Shown: positions 21,241-31,949, counted from the first letter of the stretch. The stretch: DNA of 64,000 nucleotides from Bimastos eiseni (GCA_959347315.1 OY365809.1:1952439-2016438); one strand, 5' to 3'. Notes: generated by a model not told the origin, from the sequence alone. Numbers and translations: made by a program.

Positions 21241-21789
21241 TCTATTGCAGGGTTTTCTAAACTGTGTTAGTCTAGCTACTTTTAGTGACTGCGGAGGTTC
21301 TGGGAAAAACTTTCAGTGTGAATAGATTCTAAAAAAAGTTTCTATATTGGTCACTTTATAAAATCTATAAAGTGTCCCATTATATTCTAGGTTGCAAACT
21401 GGCGATGTCAATGCAAATAATCAGATATAGGGGGCCTAGTCTAATCTGTAAGGCATGCGAGCAGCTTGATTGCTACGGAAATGGCGTTGTTGCGATATGA
21501 CAGATAAAAGTTTTTTTTTAATTTAGAGATGGTCATTAGTGCTCTCCTAACAGTAACCTCGTCATTTTTAAGAGCACTCCAAAATTCAAAGACTGCATTA
21601 AACTCTAAATCTTTACCAGAAATGTTATTTATAATCGCAATTTTATATGAAAACACAAAATAAAGACCTCAGAATATCAAAATATATGTAGTTCGTCAAA
21701 TGGCTAAGTTGGGTTTAAGTATAGAATCTTTGAAGTCATTTTCCTAAAACTCTTTTTTCCGACATACCATTTTATGGCACAGAATTCTT

Positions 21790-23350
21790 CGATGTGTGTA
21801 TATCTTAAACACCTCTATAACTGATTTTGACCACTCTATAAAAACACCGTTTTTTTCAAACCCTTATGTAAAATCCCAATAAGAGCTTTATAAAATCATT
21901 AAAGTAGATCTATCCCAGAAACGGCACATTAACAAAAAAACAGACTCACTTCATATTACGTCATCTTTGTCATTAGAATTAATTCATAAACATAGCGATA
22001 ATATAGTCATCTATACAGATGGATCTAAAGTTGAGACTGTTGTTTCTGCAGCTTTCTATGTGCCATCTTTGCGGTTCCATAGTACATTTAGAATTGTAGA
22101 TGATTCCTCGATTTATTCAGCTGAATTGACAGCCATTGTTGAGACAATAAAATGGATTGTTGAAAATGAAAATGAAAATACGACTAAATACATCATATTT
22201 ACTGATTCACCAAACGTTGCCACATCCATAAAAGAAAATAGATGTGATGCAAGACCTAATTTATTTCTTGAATTTATGGATAGTGTCAATAAACTAAAGC
22301 GTAGTAACATTCTTATTGCGTGGATCCCTAGTCATATCAGTTTATCTGGAAATGAAATGGCAGACATTTTTGCAAAGAAGGGACTAGAAATACCTGAGAA
22401 TAATTCGACAAATTATTTAGAGTTAAAAGAAATTAAGTCTGTAATAAAAAATTATGCTATTAATAAATGGCAAATAGAATATAATTGTGAACCAAAAGGA
22501 AAATTCTATAAATATATCCAGCCTTTATTATCCACGGATATAATATTTATGGATTTTATAAGGAAGCGTGAAGTTCAAATTACCAGACTTCGATTTGGCC
22601 ATATACTAACTAATAAATGGTTGAAAACTATAGGTAAGAGCCCAACTGATTTATGCTCTCAATGTCAGATGACTGAAGCAGTTGATCATATATTACTTGC
22701 TTGCAAGAAAAATGACTTATCAAATTTATTAATTAAACAACGTGCAGAAAAAAGGTGGATTATACTGTTGTGAATATATTATCTATTCGAGATATATATA
22801 TTGAGGTATATAACATACTAATGATAATAAATAATGGAAACATTATTTAAAATTAATCTGTAAAATTAAATAGTTGAATAATATTTAATAATACATTATG
22901 TAAGTTCAATGTCCAGACTTGTAGCTTTGTTTAGGGAACTAAATATGATTTTTGTGCATACTGGATATCGCAAAAATCAGTTCATAAACTATTTTAAACA
23001 CCAACAATTGGACACAACATATTAATTGGATTGTTTTGTGATGATGAATGTATGGCCTTATTATTGATACTTTAGTTGTTAAGTTGATATTCATTCGTTT
23101 ATTTTGTAATCCTGAATGTCTGGATTTATTATTATTCCTTTGGTTGTTATGTTGTTTTGGATTATTGAATATTGTCTTTAATCCTAAACTATAAATGATG
23201 TTCTGTTAATATTAAATATTACTTGTTAACATTTATATAGATAGTTTGATATTGATGTTATGGAATTGTTTTGATGCCCTGTAAATAAGATGGAAAAAAT
23301 CTTCATGGAAAAAAACTGAAATAAGAAAAGAACCGATCTGGTCAAAAAAG
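21790..23350 (+). mobile_element. LINE-RH copy 2 (AT-rich)
   Basis: A 5'-truncated element with the end of the ORF (stop at 22773) and about 570 bp of 3' UTR. The UTR words ATCTATTCGAGATAT, CCAAACTTGTAGCTTTGTTT, TTGGACACAACATA and CTTCATGG are shared with 33419-34030 and, inverted, with 53030-53400. The UTR is cut off at about 23350, where a different LINE fragment begins. Confidence 0.8.
21883..22773 (+). CDS. LINE RNase H domain with C-terminal zinc-binding tail (partial ORF)
   Basis: Open from 21883, just after an in-frame TAA at 21880-21882, to 22773, with no need of an ATG because the 5' part of the polyprotein is missing. RNase H motifs in order: IYTDGSK, SAELTAI, IFTDSPNVA and WIPSHISLSGNEMAD, giving the D-E-D-D/H catalytic pattern. 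The tail REVQITRLRFGH, TNKWL, CSQCQMTEAVDHILLAC is the usual Cys/His block after RNase H in such LINEs. It is colinear with the GC-rich copy at 4098-5022 but uses AT-rich codons throughout. The RNase H fold itself looks intact; the element is not, as reverse transcriptase and endonuclease are missing. Confidence 0.85.
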   Translation, partial: ELYKIIKVDLSQKRHINKKTDSLHITSSLSLELIHKHSDNIVIYTDGSKVETVVSAAFYVPSLRFHSTFRIVDDSSIYSAELTAIVETIKWIVENENENTTKYIIFTDSPNVATSIKENRCDARPNLFLEFMDSVNKLKRSNILIAWIPSHISLSGNEMADIFAKKGLEIPENNSTNYLELKEIKSVIKNYAINKWQIEYNCEPKGKFYKYIQPLLSTDIIFMDFIRKREVQITRLRFGHILTNKWLKTIGKSPTDLCSQCQMTEAVDHILLACKKNDLSNLLIKQRAEKRWIILL

Positions 23351-23355
23351 AGCCT

Positions 23356-23562
23356 TCATGAACCGGTATTCATAACCGTTGGCCCCATCAATTCCGAAGG
23401 CCAAAGCTTCCTTTCAGAACTGGGACACAGACTGAGCGCCGTCACTGGGGAACAGAGGGAAACGACTTTTCTCTACCAGCGCATCTCGATGATTATTCAA
23501 CGCTACAACGCAGTTGCTTTCAAGGGAACTTTCGCTGCTCAGGAGTCCAACGAGCAGGGCTA
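23356..23562 (+). pseudogene. C-terminal fragment of a LINE reverse transcriptase (AAT-flanked family)
   Basis: Reads PVFITVGPINSEGQSFLSEL, then SAVTGEQRETTFLYQRIS and IIQRYNAVAFKGTF. It is colinear with the fragment at 14154-14474 (minus). It is followed by an (AAT)n-like stretch at 23589-23633 and joined upstream to LINE-RH 3' UTR. Only the end of the protein survives. Confidence 0.65.
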
Positions 23563-23887
23563 CTCCAGACGACATCGGCATTAATTAACATTGAAGACCT
23601 TAATAATAATTATAATTATAATAATAACCTTTATGTGTTTCCTGGTCACAAATTGTGGCAAAAACCGAGACTTGATTATCAACTTCGCTTAACTAATCGA
23701 ATCAAATCTATTCTAATACAATTCGAAACAAGAGCACAGATCGAAAGCTAGACATAGGCCTACAGACGGACAGACCGTAATTCATAATATACTCATGTAC
23801 ATTTAAGTACGGGTAGGTCATCATTTTATCTATTAATGTTGTTTCTATATAATCCTGGCTCGTTCAAAGCAATTCTGACAACACTGC

Positions 23888-23980
23888 CGCTGCTTGCAGT
23901 ACAGCAATGCCAGTCCCGAGTCTGGATAAGGGAGGAGGGCGACGCTAATTGTCTATGTCATCACACAGTTCAACTAACTG
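23888..23980 (+). repeat. BR SINE
   Basis: GCTTGCAGTACAGCAATGCC, AGTCCCGAGTCTGGATAAGG, GAGGAGGGCGACGCTAATT. The final GTCGTTAAAC is replaced by TTCAACTAAC. Confidence 0.7.
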
Positions 23981-24714
23981 ATCGATCAATATCTATATTA
24001 TACACCAGTTGTCAAATACTGAACGAATAATCTGGCACGAAAAGTATAGAGGAAGCAGATGGACACGAATGAAAGAAGAAGGAAGTTAGAGACAACAGAG
24101 ACGGACGAATGGTAGAAAAGTAATACAAAGAGGCGGAGAAGTGAAGATAATTATCTCAATCATTGTAATTATATCTGTTAATATTGTAACGGAACGGGAC
24201 CTATTCGACAGTGACGAGGACGACGACTTACAGCCCCATCCGATATGGGAGTAGTTCGAGTTGCAGTCCGCTGAGTAAGGCTTCAGTGGTTTGCTGAAGA
24301 CTAACCATTTAAGGTTTATATAGCTCCTTTCTGGATGACTCATGGAATAAGACACGCTTGTTCGATAATCCTCTTTTAATGTACAACGGAAAACAATACT
24401 TATGTAGCGCCCATTCTGAAACAGTCCGTATCTCACTCCCTCAATACGCCCTACGTCGATAACTAACAAGTAATTGCAATGCTACGTCAATGGCTGACGG
24501 CGACTACTATGCTACGTCAATGGCTGACAGCGACTATCGCAAATCTACGACGACTATATCCACGACGACTATCGCAAGCCACGACGACTATTCGTGCTTC
24601 CTAGGCGCCGAGACTGCAAGGCCGAAGCCGAATCTACAAGGCTCCCCGATGACAATCTCCAGACGACGACGATTCCGATCTTCCAGGCGAACTCCTTTTA
24701 TACTAATTTGCTGT

Positions 24715-24850
24715 ATATAGTAGATGATACACAGTAGATAGGAGACAGTAGACAGTAGATATCTACAGCAGATAGTAGATAGAATACAGTAGATAGGAGA
24801 TAAACTACAGTCGATAGGAGATAGACTACAGTAGATAGTAGATAAGCGTA
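24715..24850. repeat. (AGTAGATAG)n-like simple repeat
   Basis: Irregular reiterations of ACAGTAGATAGGAGA and CAGTAGATAGTAGATA. A shorter array of ACGACGACTAT-like units precedes it at about 24540-24600. The interval 24.0-25.0 kb shows no gene. Confidence 0.85.
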
Positions 24851-24999
24851 TACACCAGGTAGATACCACAGTATAAAGAACACAGTAGACAGGTGTACAC
24901 AACAGGCAGACACTACAGCAGGCCGACACCAGGTAGCCGTACCCCTGAACCGTTACAATATCCTAAGACGCAGGAGGAGAATTGGACATCAAAATGTAA

Positions 25000-25464
25000 A
25001 CGTTTTCATTTTGTATAAATTGGCTTAATAGAATGGCCAAAATACAATACAATACACAAATAGCAAATTATCAAAATTCGAACTTCGACTTATTGAAATG
25101 TCGGTAAACCGTAAGATCCAATCCTCAATGACCATTCAGTTAAACACCTTTAAATTGAATCGTCCCAGCCTTATAATACAAATTATAACTCAACATCGTA
25201 CAAGACAGAAACTCAGGACATCACTTTCCCATTCATGTAGCGACGATGACGATAACGATCTGACATCACGTAACATGACTCAATGTATAACAAAAGGTTC
25301 CTTGTACAACGCATACAATCCTTCAATGTTTAAAGATTTCATGAATTATTATTTTCATTATACACCATTATTTTCACTTTGTCAGTGCCAATCCCATGCC
25401 TGGATGAAAGAGGAGGTTGAAGCTAACGATCTTTGTCATCAAACAGTGTCGCTAAACTGAAACT
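25000..25464 (+). repeat. Composite repeat unit 1 of 3
   Basis: Begins ACGTTTTCATTTTG, then AAATAGCAAATTATC, an alternative upstream block (GATCCAATCCTCAATGACC), module A (TTAAACACCTTTAAATTGAA) at 25138-25180 and a BR SINE at 25375-25464 (CCAATCCCATGCCTGGATG, CAGTGTCGCTAAACTGAAAC). Units 2 and 3 repeat this order. Confidence 0.6.
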
Positions 25465-25642
25465 GTCCAACAAATTGAAGCCAAAAATCGATGCGAAGAC
25501 GCTCGTGAAAAAGTTGGTGTCCAGCCATTGGCTATCTAGTGGCGCCTTAGAAGTCTGAAGCATACAATTACTGAAACACCGAAGGAGTAAATATCACGGA
25601 GACTACAATACATTAGCTCCAATACTGGGATTTAAATACAAA

Positions 25643-25975
25643 TTCATACGTTTTCATATAGCGACCGTTTAGTTAAACAATCGAAGATGCCCAATTGGCC
25701 AAATATAGAGCAATACCATAAATAGCAAATTACCAGCTAACGTACTTCATACAAGTAATACGCTATTTAGAACCTTTAAATTTAATCTATCAGAAGCTAT
25801 ATATATATTATTCTGATTAACCGAAACGGACATCACACCAATCCCAATATAAAATATAGCCCCAGCAAGAGATTATCGTTAGTCAGATATCATTACGAAT
25901 GTCCGTACCATGGCAATGCAAGTCCCAAGCCTGGATAAAGAAGGAGGGCAATGATGATGAATGATGTTATTAGAC
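25643..25975 (+). repeat. Composite repeat unit 2 of 3
   Basis: ACGTTTTCATATAGCGACCG, AAATAGCAAATTACC, module A variant (AGAACCTTTAAATTTAATCT, CAGAAGCTATATATATATT), then TTAGTCAGATATCATTACGA, ATGTCCGTACCATGG and a BR 5' half (CAAGTCCCAAGCCTGGATAA). The BR 3' half is replaced by a CR1-like fragment. Confidence 0.65.
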
Positions 25976-26106
25976 AGTATACGTCAAGCCACAACCGTTG
26001 CTCTTTTCAAGACAAAACTGAGAACCTACCTATTCTCCCTGATCAAGAATGCAGCACAGCGCTTTTGTGCAAGACTTGTCTTTTCAAAGCGTTTTATAAA
26101 TGTCTA
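25966..26106 (+). pseudogene. CR1-like LINE C-terminal fragment
   Basis: One frame reads IRQATTVALFKTKLRTYLFS followed by LIKNAAQRF. This is the LP-SIR-A-SLxxFKxxLKTYLF motif at the end of CR1/jockey-like polyproteins. It is joined directly to the truncated BR copy. Confidence 0.6.
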
Positions 26107-26196
26107 GTTGCATTGTATTGTGTAATTCCATACAATGATCAAAAACTGAAAACGTGTTAGCGATTCATCATTATGTTCATTGATCAAATCGTGATG

Positions 26197-26505
26197 TAGG
26201 CCTACACGTTTAAATATAGCGACCAATTAAATCGATATATCAGACGTCAATATATAGCAAACCACCAATCAACCAGCTTCGTATTAAAAACATGCCAACT
26301 GAATTATCGGTTAAACACCTTTTAATTGGAGATTTGAGACTATATATATGCGTAGATTTTCATTAACACGATCCCACATGAAAGTCACTATTGTTAGTCA
26401 GATATTACTATGAATGTCCGTACCATGGCTTGCCAGTCCCAAGCCTGGATAAAAAAGGAGGGCAACGATAATGAATGGTGTTATCACACTGTGTCTTTGA
26501 CCTGT
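26197..26505 (+). repeat. Composite repeat unit 3 of 3
   Basis: ACACGTTTAAATATAGCGAC, ATATAGCAAACCACC, module A (TTAAACACCTTTTAATTGGA, GACTATATATATG), TTAGTCAGATATTACTATGA, ATGTCCGTACCATGG and BR (CCAGTCCCAAGCCTGGATAA, ATGGTGTTATCACACTGTGT). It is more complete at the BR end than unit 2. Confidence 0.65.
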
Positions 26506-27175
26506 CGTTGACCTGCAACTATTACATCATTGATGATTACTCTACGCGCTTTTGTCGCAATCATCGTAATCGTAATCACCAAACCTGTAAAGCGCCATTC
26601 GAGTGCCAAGTGCAGGGCACCAGCTTATTCACGAGCGCTGCATCAATTAGCACGGATATACAAGCGATAACGTAAATAACAGGCACAAGCGACCGAGCGG
26701 CATCCTCACATAATGCGCAGATCATTTTAATAATGCATTTTTAATGAGAATGTTGCACTGTAAATATTTTGCTATTTTAAAGATGACCTCCTATTCTCTA
26801 CACGCATGATCGTGTCATTTCTTCAGCAGACAATTCGTGTTTTATAATTCATTTTTAATTAGAAGCTTGTACTTTCAATGTATTGTTTACCAGATTGCGT
26901 ATATGCAGTTGGTTAAATAAAGAATATACTTACTTACATTTTCATTCATACAGTAATTCCAGAAGTATCCGTATTGAAAGCGACTCTGGATAGTTATTTT
27001 GTGAGAGGCGCTACATAAATGGAAAGATATGATCTTATTTTCGGATTGCGACAGAAACCTTTATAATATTTTAAATATTTATTGCTCGGCAAGATGAAAT
27101 TAACCTCTAGATCCAAAACGCTTATAACTTGAATTAACTTCGGTGCTTTTGCACCTAATTATAGATAGAAAAGGT

Positions 27176-27246
27176 TGGTGCCAGACTCAGACTTGGATTA
27201 AAGAGGAGGGTAATACTAATCGTGTTTGTTATGATATAGCGTCAGA
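27176..27246 (+). repeat. BR SINE, diverged
   Basis: GCCAGACTCAGACTTGGATT, AAAGAGGAGGGTAATACTAA and TTTGTTATGATATAGCGTC. A weak module A-like stretch (AAACACCTCGAAAT) follows at 27321-27360. Confidence 0.55.
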
Positions 27247-27512
27247 AAACAGTAAACAAAAAATCATTTGATTATCCGGAAACTTAAACAAACATACGCA
27301 AAGCACTCAATCAATAGATTTACAAACACCTCGAAATAATATGTTCACGCTGGTATAAATAAGCAAAACACTGCAACAAAATTGCTACTTCATGCGCAAC
27401 CGTATCTAATGTGAAATTGTAAGGAAACAGTACACCTTCTGAAGAAGTTGAAAATCTAGACGACACCTGAAATGCATTAATTCCGTTACGATCTGATAAG
27501 AAACTCATCCAT

Positions 27513-27608
27513 TGCCTGCATTCTTGCAGTGCCAGGTCCTAGCCTGGCTGAAGGAGGAGGGAGACGCTACTGGTTTCTGTCATCACACAGTGCCATTTAA
27601 CTGACACT
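27513..27608 (+). repeat. BR SINE
   Basis: CTTGCAGTGCCAGGTCCTAG, CTGAAGGAGGAGGGAGACGC and CATCACACAGTGCCATTTAA. Confidence 0.7.
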
Positions 27609-27783
27609 ATAAGTAATATTCCTTGATGTTACATGCAGAAACAGTTTACTTTACTCCAAAAATGCATTGATTACCTGTTGTCTTTCAATCAAGCATACAA
27701 TAAAGTTAGGAAAGCAAGAAGTAGGCAAATTTTATAAATTGTCTTCAACGACTTCTATAGCGCTTGTAACTTCACTTTCTCCA

Positions 27784-27858
27784 TTGCCAGTTCCAAGCCT
27801 GAATGAGTGACGAGGTTTATGCTAATGACCTAGTCAACACTTAATACCGTTATACTGA
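27784..27858 (+). repeat. BR SINE, diverged
   Basis: TTGCCAGTTCCAAGCCTGAA, GACGAGGTTTATGCTAATGA and AATACCGTTATACTGACA. Confidence 0.5.
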
Positions 27859-28170
27859 CACATTTACTTAGTAAAAGTCGTTAAGAAGGAAATGCTTTTA
27901 CTTCAATCATTCGGACTTAGTACAATCTATCTGTCTCACTAAGACAAGGTCAACGATTTGAACGATTAATCGGAATCCGAGGTCACTCCAAACAGAGAGA
28001 GGATCAGGAGACCCTATGTGGGTTGAGTTCCCTAGAAGCCTTGTGAAATCCAATTATGCAGCCGAGTATGTAGCAATCTTTTTGTTATTATACAATGGAA
28101 GAACTGCAAAAGACATGGTCAAATATAATGTAATTAATAGCACACGACCAATCATGGAACTTCGTATCAT

Positions 28171-28262
28171 TAGCATGCCATTGAACTGTTGAATCCAATT
28201 CCCATTGAACTGTGCCTTAAACACTTTTAACTGAGATCTCCCAGAAGATATTAATGCGAATA
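28171..28262 (+). repeat. Module A with extended upstream block
   Basis: GCATGCCATTGAACTGTTGA, ATCCAATTCCCATTGAACTG, TGCCTTAAACACTTTTAACT, CTCCCAGAAGATATT. The same upstream block precedes module A at 32262 and 61800, so a second 5' type exists besides the L part. Confidence 0.55.
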
Positions 28263-28609
28263 TTTGCAATGTTCTCTGTTCGTTAACCAGCGACCAATCC
28301 AAATAACACATCTCTATGCGCACAAACAGAATTTTAGTCCTACATTTTGATGGGTCATCAAAGATTTTAAAGTACTATCATCTAGTTAGATACTCCGCCA
28401 GATATGATAGTACTGCAGCCTTTACGCTCTTGCTGTGGAATTAGGCCCCGTTGGTTTGCAACTCTTGGAGCAAAACCAACTGATTTAGGATCGAGCTTTT
28501 AATAGCTTTGCGTGATTCTTCCAATTAGTCCGCGCATGCAGAGCAGAGTTTGGGAATTCCTGCACAGCTCAATATCACACACGCTGGTATCTGTAGGAGA
28601 ACTCCGTCA

Positions 28610-28698
28610 TAGTCTGCAATCTGACTGTGCCAGTCCCAAGTCTGGATAAAGAAGGAGGACAACGCTAATGATCTTTGCCATCACACAGTGTTGTTAAT
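28610..28698 (+). repeat. BR SINE abutting a LINE tail
   Basis: AGTCTGCAATCTGACTGTGC, CAGTCCCAAGTCTGGATAAA, CATCACACAGTGTTGTTAAT. Its 3' end runs directly into the (TGATTGAT)n tail of the CR1-like element on the opposite strand. Confidence 0.75.
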
Positions 28699-29195
28699 CA
28701 ATCAACCAATCAGTGCAATTTATATAGCACCTCTTCAAGATAACTATTCAGAGGCGCTCTCGACCCAGGCTCGGTCAGAAAGGCCTTGATAAGTTTATAG
28801 AAAAAGCCAGACAAGTCGCGCGGGAGAGAGCGCTGGTCAGATGGGAGGTTGTTCCAAACTGTGGGACCCACAGTTGTGAAAACTCTATTTTGCCTGGTGG
28901 CAGTATGAGCATTTGGAACCATAGAGTCGCCTCTAGAGGCCGAGCGAAGAGATTGGCGACCACAGGAAGCCGAAGTTAAAGTGAACAGATCCATAAGATA
29001 GGCAGGCGCATTGCCCACAACACAGTGCCAGACAATAGAGGAGATTCTATATTGAAGGCGCTGCCTAACCGGAAGCCAGTGAAGGACGTCCCGAATGTAC
29101 GTAGAGATGTGGCCAAATTTAGGAACACAACCAGTCAAACGAGCTGCAGCCCTTTGAACCCCTCCAAGGATTGCAATCGGATCTGCGAAGCCCAC
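28699..29195 (-). pseudogene. CR1-like LINE reverse transcriptase C-terminus and 3' tail
   Basis: An open frame of about 160 codons: GGVQRAAARLTGCVPKFGHI, VLHWLPVRQRLQYRI, GNAPAYLMDLF, RQSLRSASRGDSMVPN and FTTVGPTVWNNLPSDQRSLP, ending at a stop near 28710. The 3' UTR is almost absent: the stop is followed by a TGATTGGTTGATTGATT tail. These are the conserved C-terminal motifs of CR1/jockey-like LINE proteins after the reverse transcriptase palm. The upstream part continues in weaker form past 29195. The uninterrupted frame suggests a fairly young truncated insertion. Confidence 0.85.
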
Positions 29196-29430
29196 AGAAG
29201 ACAGAGGAACAGTAATCTAATCGATTAACGATAACGGCATGAACCAAAGTGGCAGCGGAAGATGAAGAGAGAGAGAGAGCGGGAAACAACCCGCAATTAG
29301 CGCAAGAAATAATAGCAGGAACGAGTCAATGCCGAAATATGCTTCACAAAAGACAGTATTTGGTCCAAAACTATTCCCAGATTCGGGACTGCAACTACTA
29401 CCCCCGCCACCTAGATAGTAATAAACTGCA

Positions 29431-29530
29431 CCACTGTTTGCACTCTGACACTGCCAGTCCAGAGCCTGGTTAAAAGAGGGGCGATGCTGATGACCTGTGA
29501 TATCACAGTGTCGTTAAACTGCAATCACCA
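29431..29530 (+). repeat. BR SINE
   Basis: GTTTGCACTCTGACACTGCC, GAGCCTGGTTAAAAGAGGGG, ATATCACAGTGTCGTTAAAC. The interval 29.5-30.3 kb contains no recognisable gene. Confidence 0.7.
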
Positions 29531-30294
29531 ACTAACGCTAACCACCACCACAACGACTACCACGTTAGTAGCTTAGGCCGTAATAAAATTAAACGAAGAA
29601 TACTGTAAATATAGAGTTCGATGCAGTATTTTAAAGGTATTTGTAATTCGGTCGATAGGCAAGATATAGAACCAACAATGACTTCAGTACAATCTAACAC
29701 AGTCTCAATACGGCTGACATCCCGACAATTAAAGGTCTCATTAGATTGGACGATAAGAGACAGTTGGGATACATTTTGATCGCATGGATCGCCGACTGTA
29801 CCTTCATAAGGGTCGTGATTGTGTGGGACACTCATCTCACTGCAGTTAATTCAAATTTAGACTCAAGTACAATAACATTGGATAATCATCCTTTGGATTC
29901 GCGATAGTAAAATCTACACAGACATGTATGTATTCCAATGTTTAATGGCAAATTAAATCAGCAACGAAAAAGCTGTTTAAAATTGATTGTTACAGAATCA
30001 ATAATGTAAGGGATTCTCAATGTATCACAGGAACTTACTGCTCTCCTTAGACACCTTCATATCTTTGTTGTAAGCTCAATAAAATGTATTTGCTAAATTT
30101 TGATGGTTGATTTTCACTATACTGTCAGCTGCTGCAGCTTTGAATAAATTAGATGTAGCGAGACAATGAAAACTGGCAATTTTGCGAGTTGAGACATATG
30201 AATAGAAAACTTTTTTATCTGTCACAAACACTTAGTCAAAAACAATTATGATTCTTTCCGTTCTCAGGGAATAGTTTGTTACCGACGCTGTCTA

Positions 30295-31676
30295 CACGGT
30301 GATTCATTAAAAAACGTACCCCTAGATATTTAATTGTAACTCCGTCAAATATCGGTTTATGTCAAAAAAATTTTAAGTGAACATAGAGGAATCAGTTCTG
30401 AATAGGAAGAAAGTTACAGTTTATGTTCAAATTGACCCCCTCGGGCAGTAACACACGCGCGAAGACGCCTACGCCACTGCCTGACTGACTCATCAATGAT
30501 GCGCTGATCCATTTCATCCCATACCTCCACAATTCGGTGACGCAACTCGTCGACATCATGTATTCGATTTCTGTAGACTTTTTCCTGCATGACGCTCCAT
30601 ATCTTATAGTCCACTGGATTCAAATCAGGGCTATTAGGTGGCCAGTAATTAGGCGGGATGAAATCAGGTGTTTCAGTTTCGAGTAAGGCAACGGTCTCCC
30701 GAGCTCTGTGCGCAGGAGCGCTATCCTGCTGGAAGATGAAATACTCCGTTATCTCACGAATGTCAGGCAAGAGACCCTGCATTAGTAGAACATCTCTGTA
30801 ATATTGTCCATTAATCTTAACACCTGGTTCGATGAAATGGATGTTCGTACGACCGAGTGCAGATACCCCGACAGATACCATAAGGGACTTGCTGAAAGTT
30901 GGTGGAGTCCGCAAAAGACGATTTGCTGGAACGTCTCTCTTCCTTGTACCGGCTGAGACATAAATACGATCATTCTGACTGTTACTGGGTGCTGCCACAG
31001 TAAACAATTTCTCATCAGTAAACCAAATGAAATTCACTAAGCTTGCAGGATACAACCTCAGTAGCTGACGGGAACGTGTCAATCTTGCTTGCTTGTTGGC
31101 TGCTGTGAGTTCTTGAGCGTGTCGTTTCTTTAAACATCGCAAATGTAAATCATTCTTGACAATTCTCCAAACTGATGTCTGACTGATTCCTATTTCTCGA
31201 GCAATTTGTCTCTGTGTGCGATGCGTTTGCGGCATATCTTCCTGGCTGAGCACCAGCGATTCAACCTTTTCAGCATTGTCGGTTGTTGCTGCCGTACGCG
31301 GGCGGCCGCTGCCTGGTCGACGATGGAAAGACCCAGTTTTGTCGATCTTTGAAAGTAACGCATTTAATCCACCAAGAGTCCACTCTTTATCAGGAAATTT
31401 CTTTAGAAAACGTTTTGCACTGTACTTTTTATTCTTTCGTAAGAATGTAACAAATTGTTTATCCTCTTCGGTAAACACCATTTTTTCGCGATATTTTCGT
31501 GACGTCATTAGTTTCGTCAATCGCGTTACGTCATGTTAGCTTGGTGTGTCAAATGATTTATGTAGCACTTGAATAGAATATCAAGCATCATTATTCTGAA
31601 ATTTCATTAAAATTAATGGTCATTTACCTGAGTTATGCTAACCTATGTAAGGTACGTTTTTTAATGAATCACCGTG
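30295..31676 (-). mobile_element. Mariner-family DNA transposon, complete
   Basis: 1382 bp with perfect 26-bp terminal inverted repeats at 30295-30320 and 31651-31676, starting CACGGTGATTCATT. It is flanked by the TA target duplication (30293-30294 and 31677-31678) expected of the Tc1/mariner superfamily. It encodes one transposase in reverse orientation with no interruption. Perfect ends plus an open ORF suggest recent arrival and possible activity. Confidence 0.95.
30414..31520 (-). CDS. Mariner transposase, DD37D type
   Basis: 368 residues, typical for the family. The N-terminal third carries helix-turn-helix DNA-binding motifs (WTLGGLNALLSKID; then a GRPRTA linker and RQIAREIGISQTSVWRIV). 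The catalytic domain has WFTDEKLF (first Asp), FIFQQDSAPAHRA (second Asp) and SPDLNPVDYKIW (third Asp). There are 37 residues between the second and third Asp, hence DD37D, as in the maT-like group. The protein cuts the element out and inserts it at TA. The chosen start is the upstream Met of the ORF; a second Met at residue 14 (MVFTEED) is equally plausible. No frameshift or premature stop is present. Confidence 0.92.
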   Translation of the reverse strand: MTKLMTSRKYREKMVFTEEDKQFVTFLRKNKKYSAKRFLKKFPDKEWTLGGLNALLSKIDKTGSFHRRPGSGRPRTAATTDNAEKVESLVLSQEDMPQTHRTQRQIAREIGISQTSVWRIVKNDLHLRCLKKRHAQELTAANKQARLTRSRQLLRLYPASLVNFIWFTDEKLFTVAAPSNSQNDRIYVSAGTRKRDVPANRLLRTPPTFSKSLMVSVGVSALGRTNIHFIEPGVKINGQYYRDVLLMQGLLPDIREITEYFIFQQDSAPAHRARETVALLETETPDFIPPNYWPPNSPDLNPVDYKIWSVMQEKVYRNRIHDVDELRHRIVEVWDEMDQRIIDESVRQWRRRLRACVTARGGQFEHKL

Positions 31677-31869
31677 TATAATCGCACCTGTTTGAACTTC
31701 GTTACATTCTTTTAGAAGCTCTACTATATGGAAACAATCACTTCTTCTGGAACATTGAAGGATATCGTCAAATAGTGGTATATCTGCACACCATTGTTTG
31801 CCATTTTCATCCGACGCTAGAAATACTCCACTACTGTAGGCTTACTATATCTGCACTAATTTCGAGACT

Positions 31870-31949
31870 CTGGCAGTCGCAAGCAAGCAGTCGCAAGAAG
31901 GCAATGTAAACCGTCATTTATTATGTCGCAGTGTCGTTAAATTGCAACT
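31870..31949 (+). repeat. BR SINE, diverged 5' half
   Basis: CTGGCAGTCGCAAGC at the start and TTATGTCGCAGTGTCGTTAA followed by ATTGCAAC at the end. The middle is scrambled. Another isolated end motif (GTGTCGTTAAAG) lies near 32027. Confidence 0.5.
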
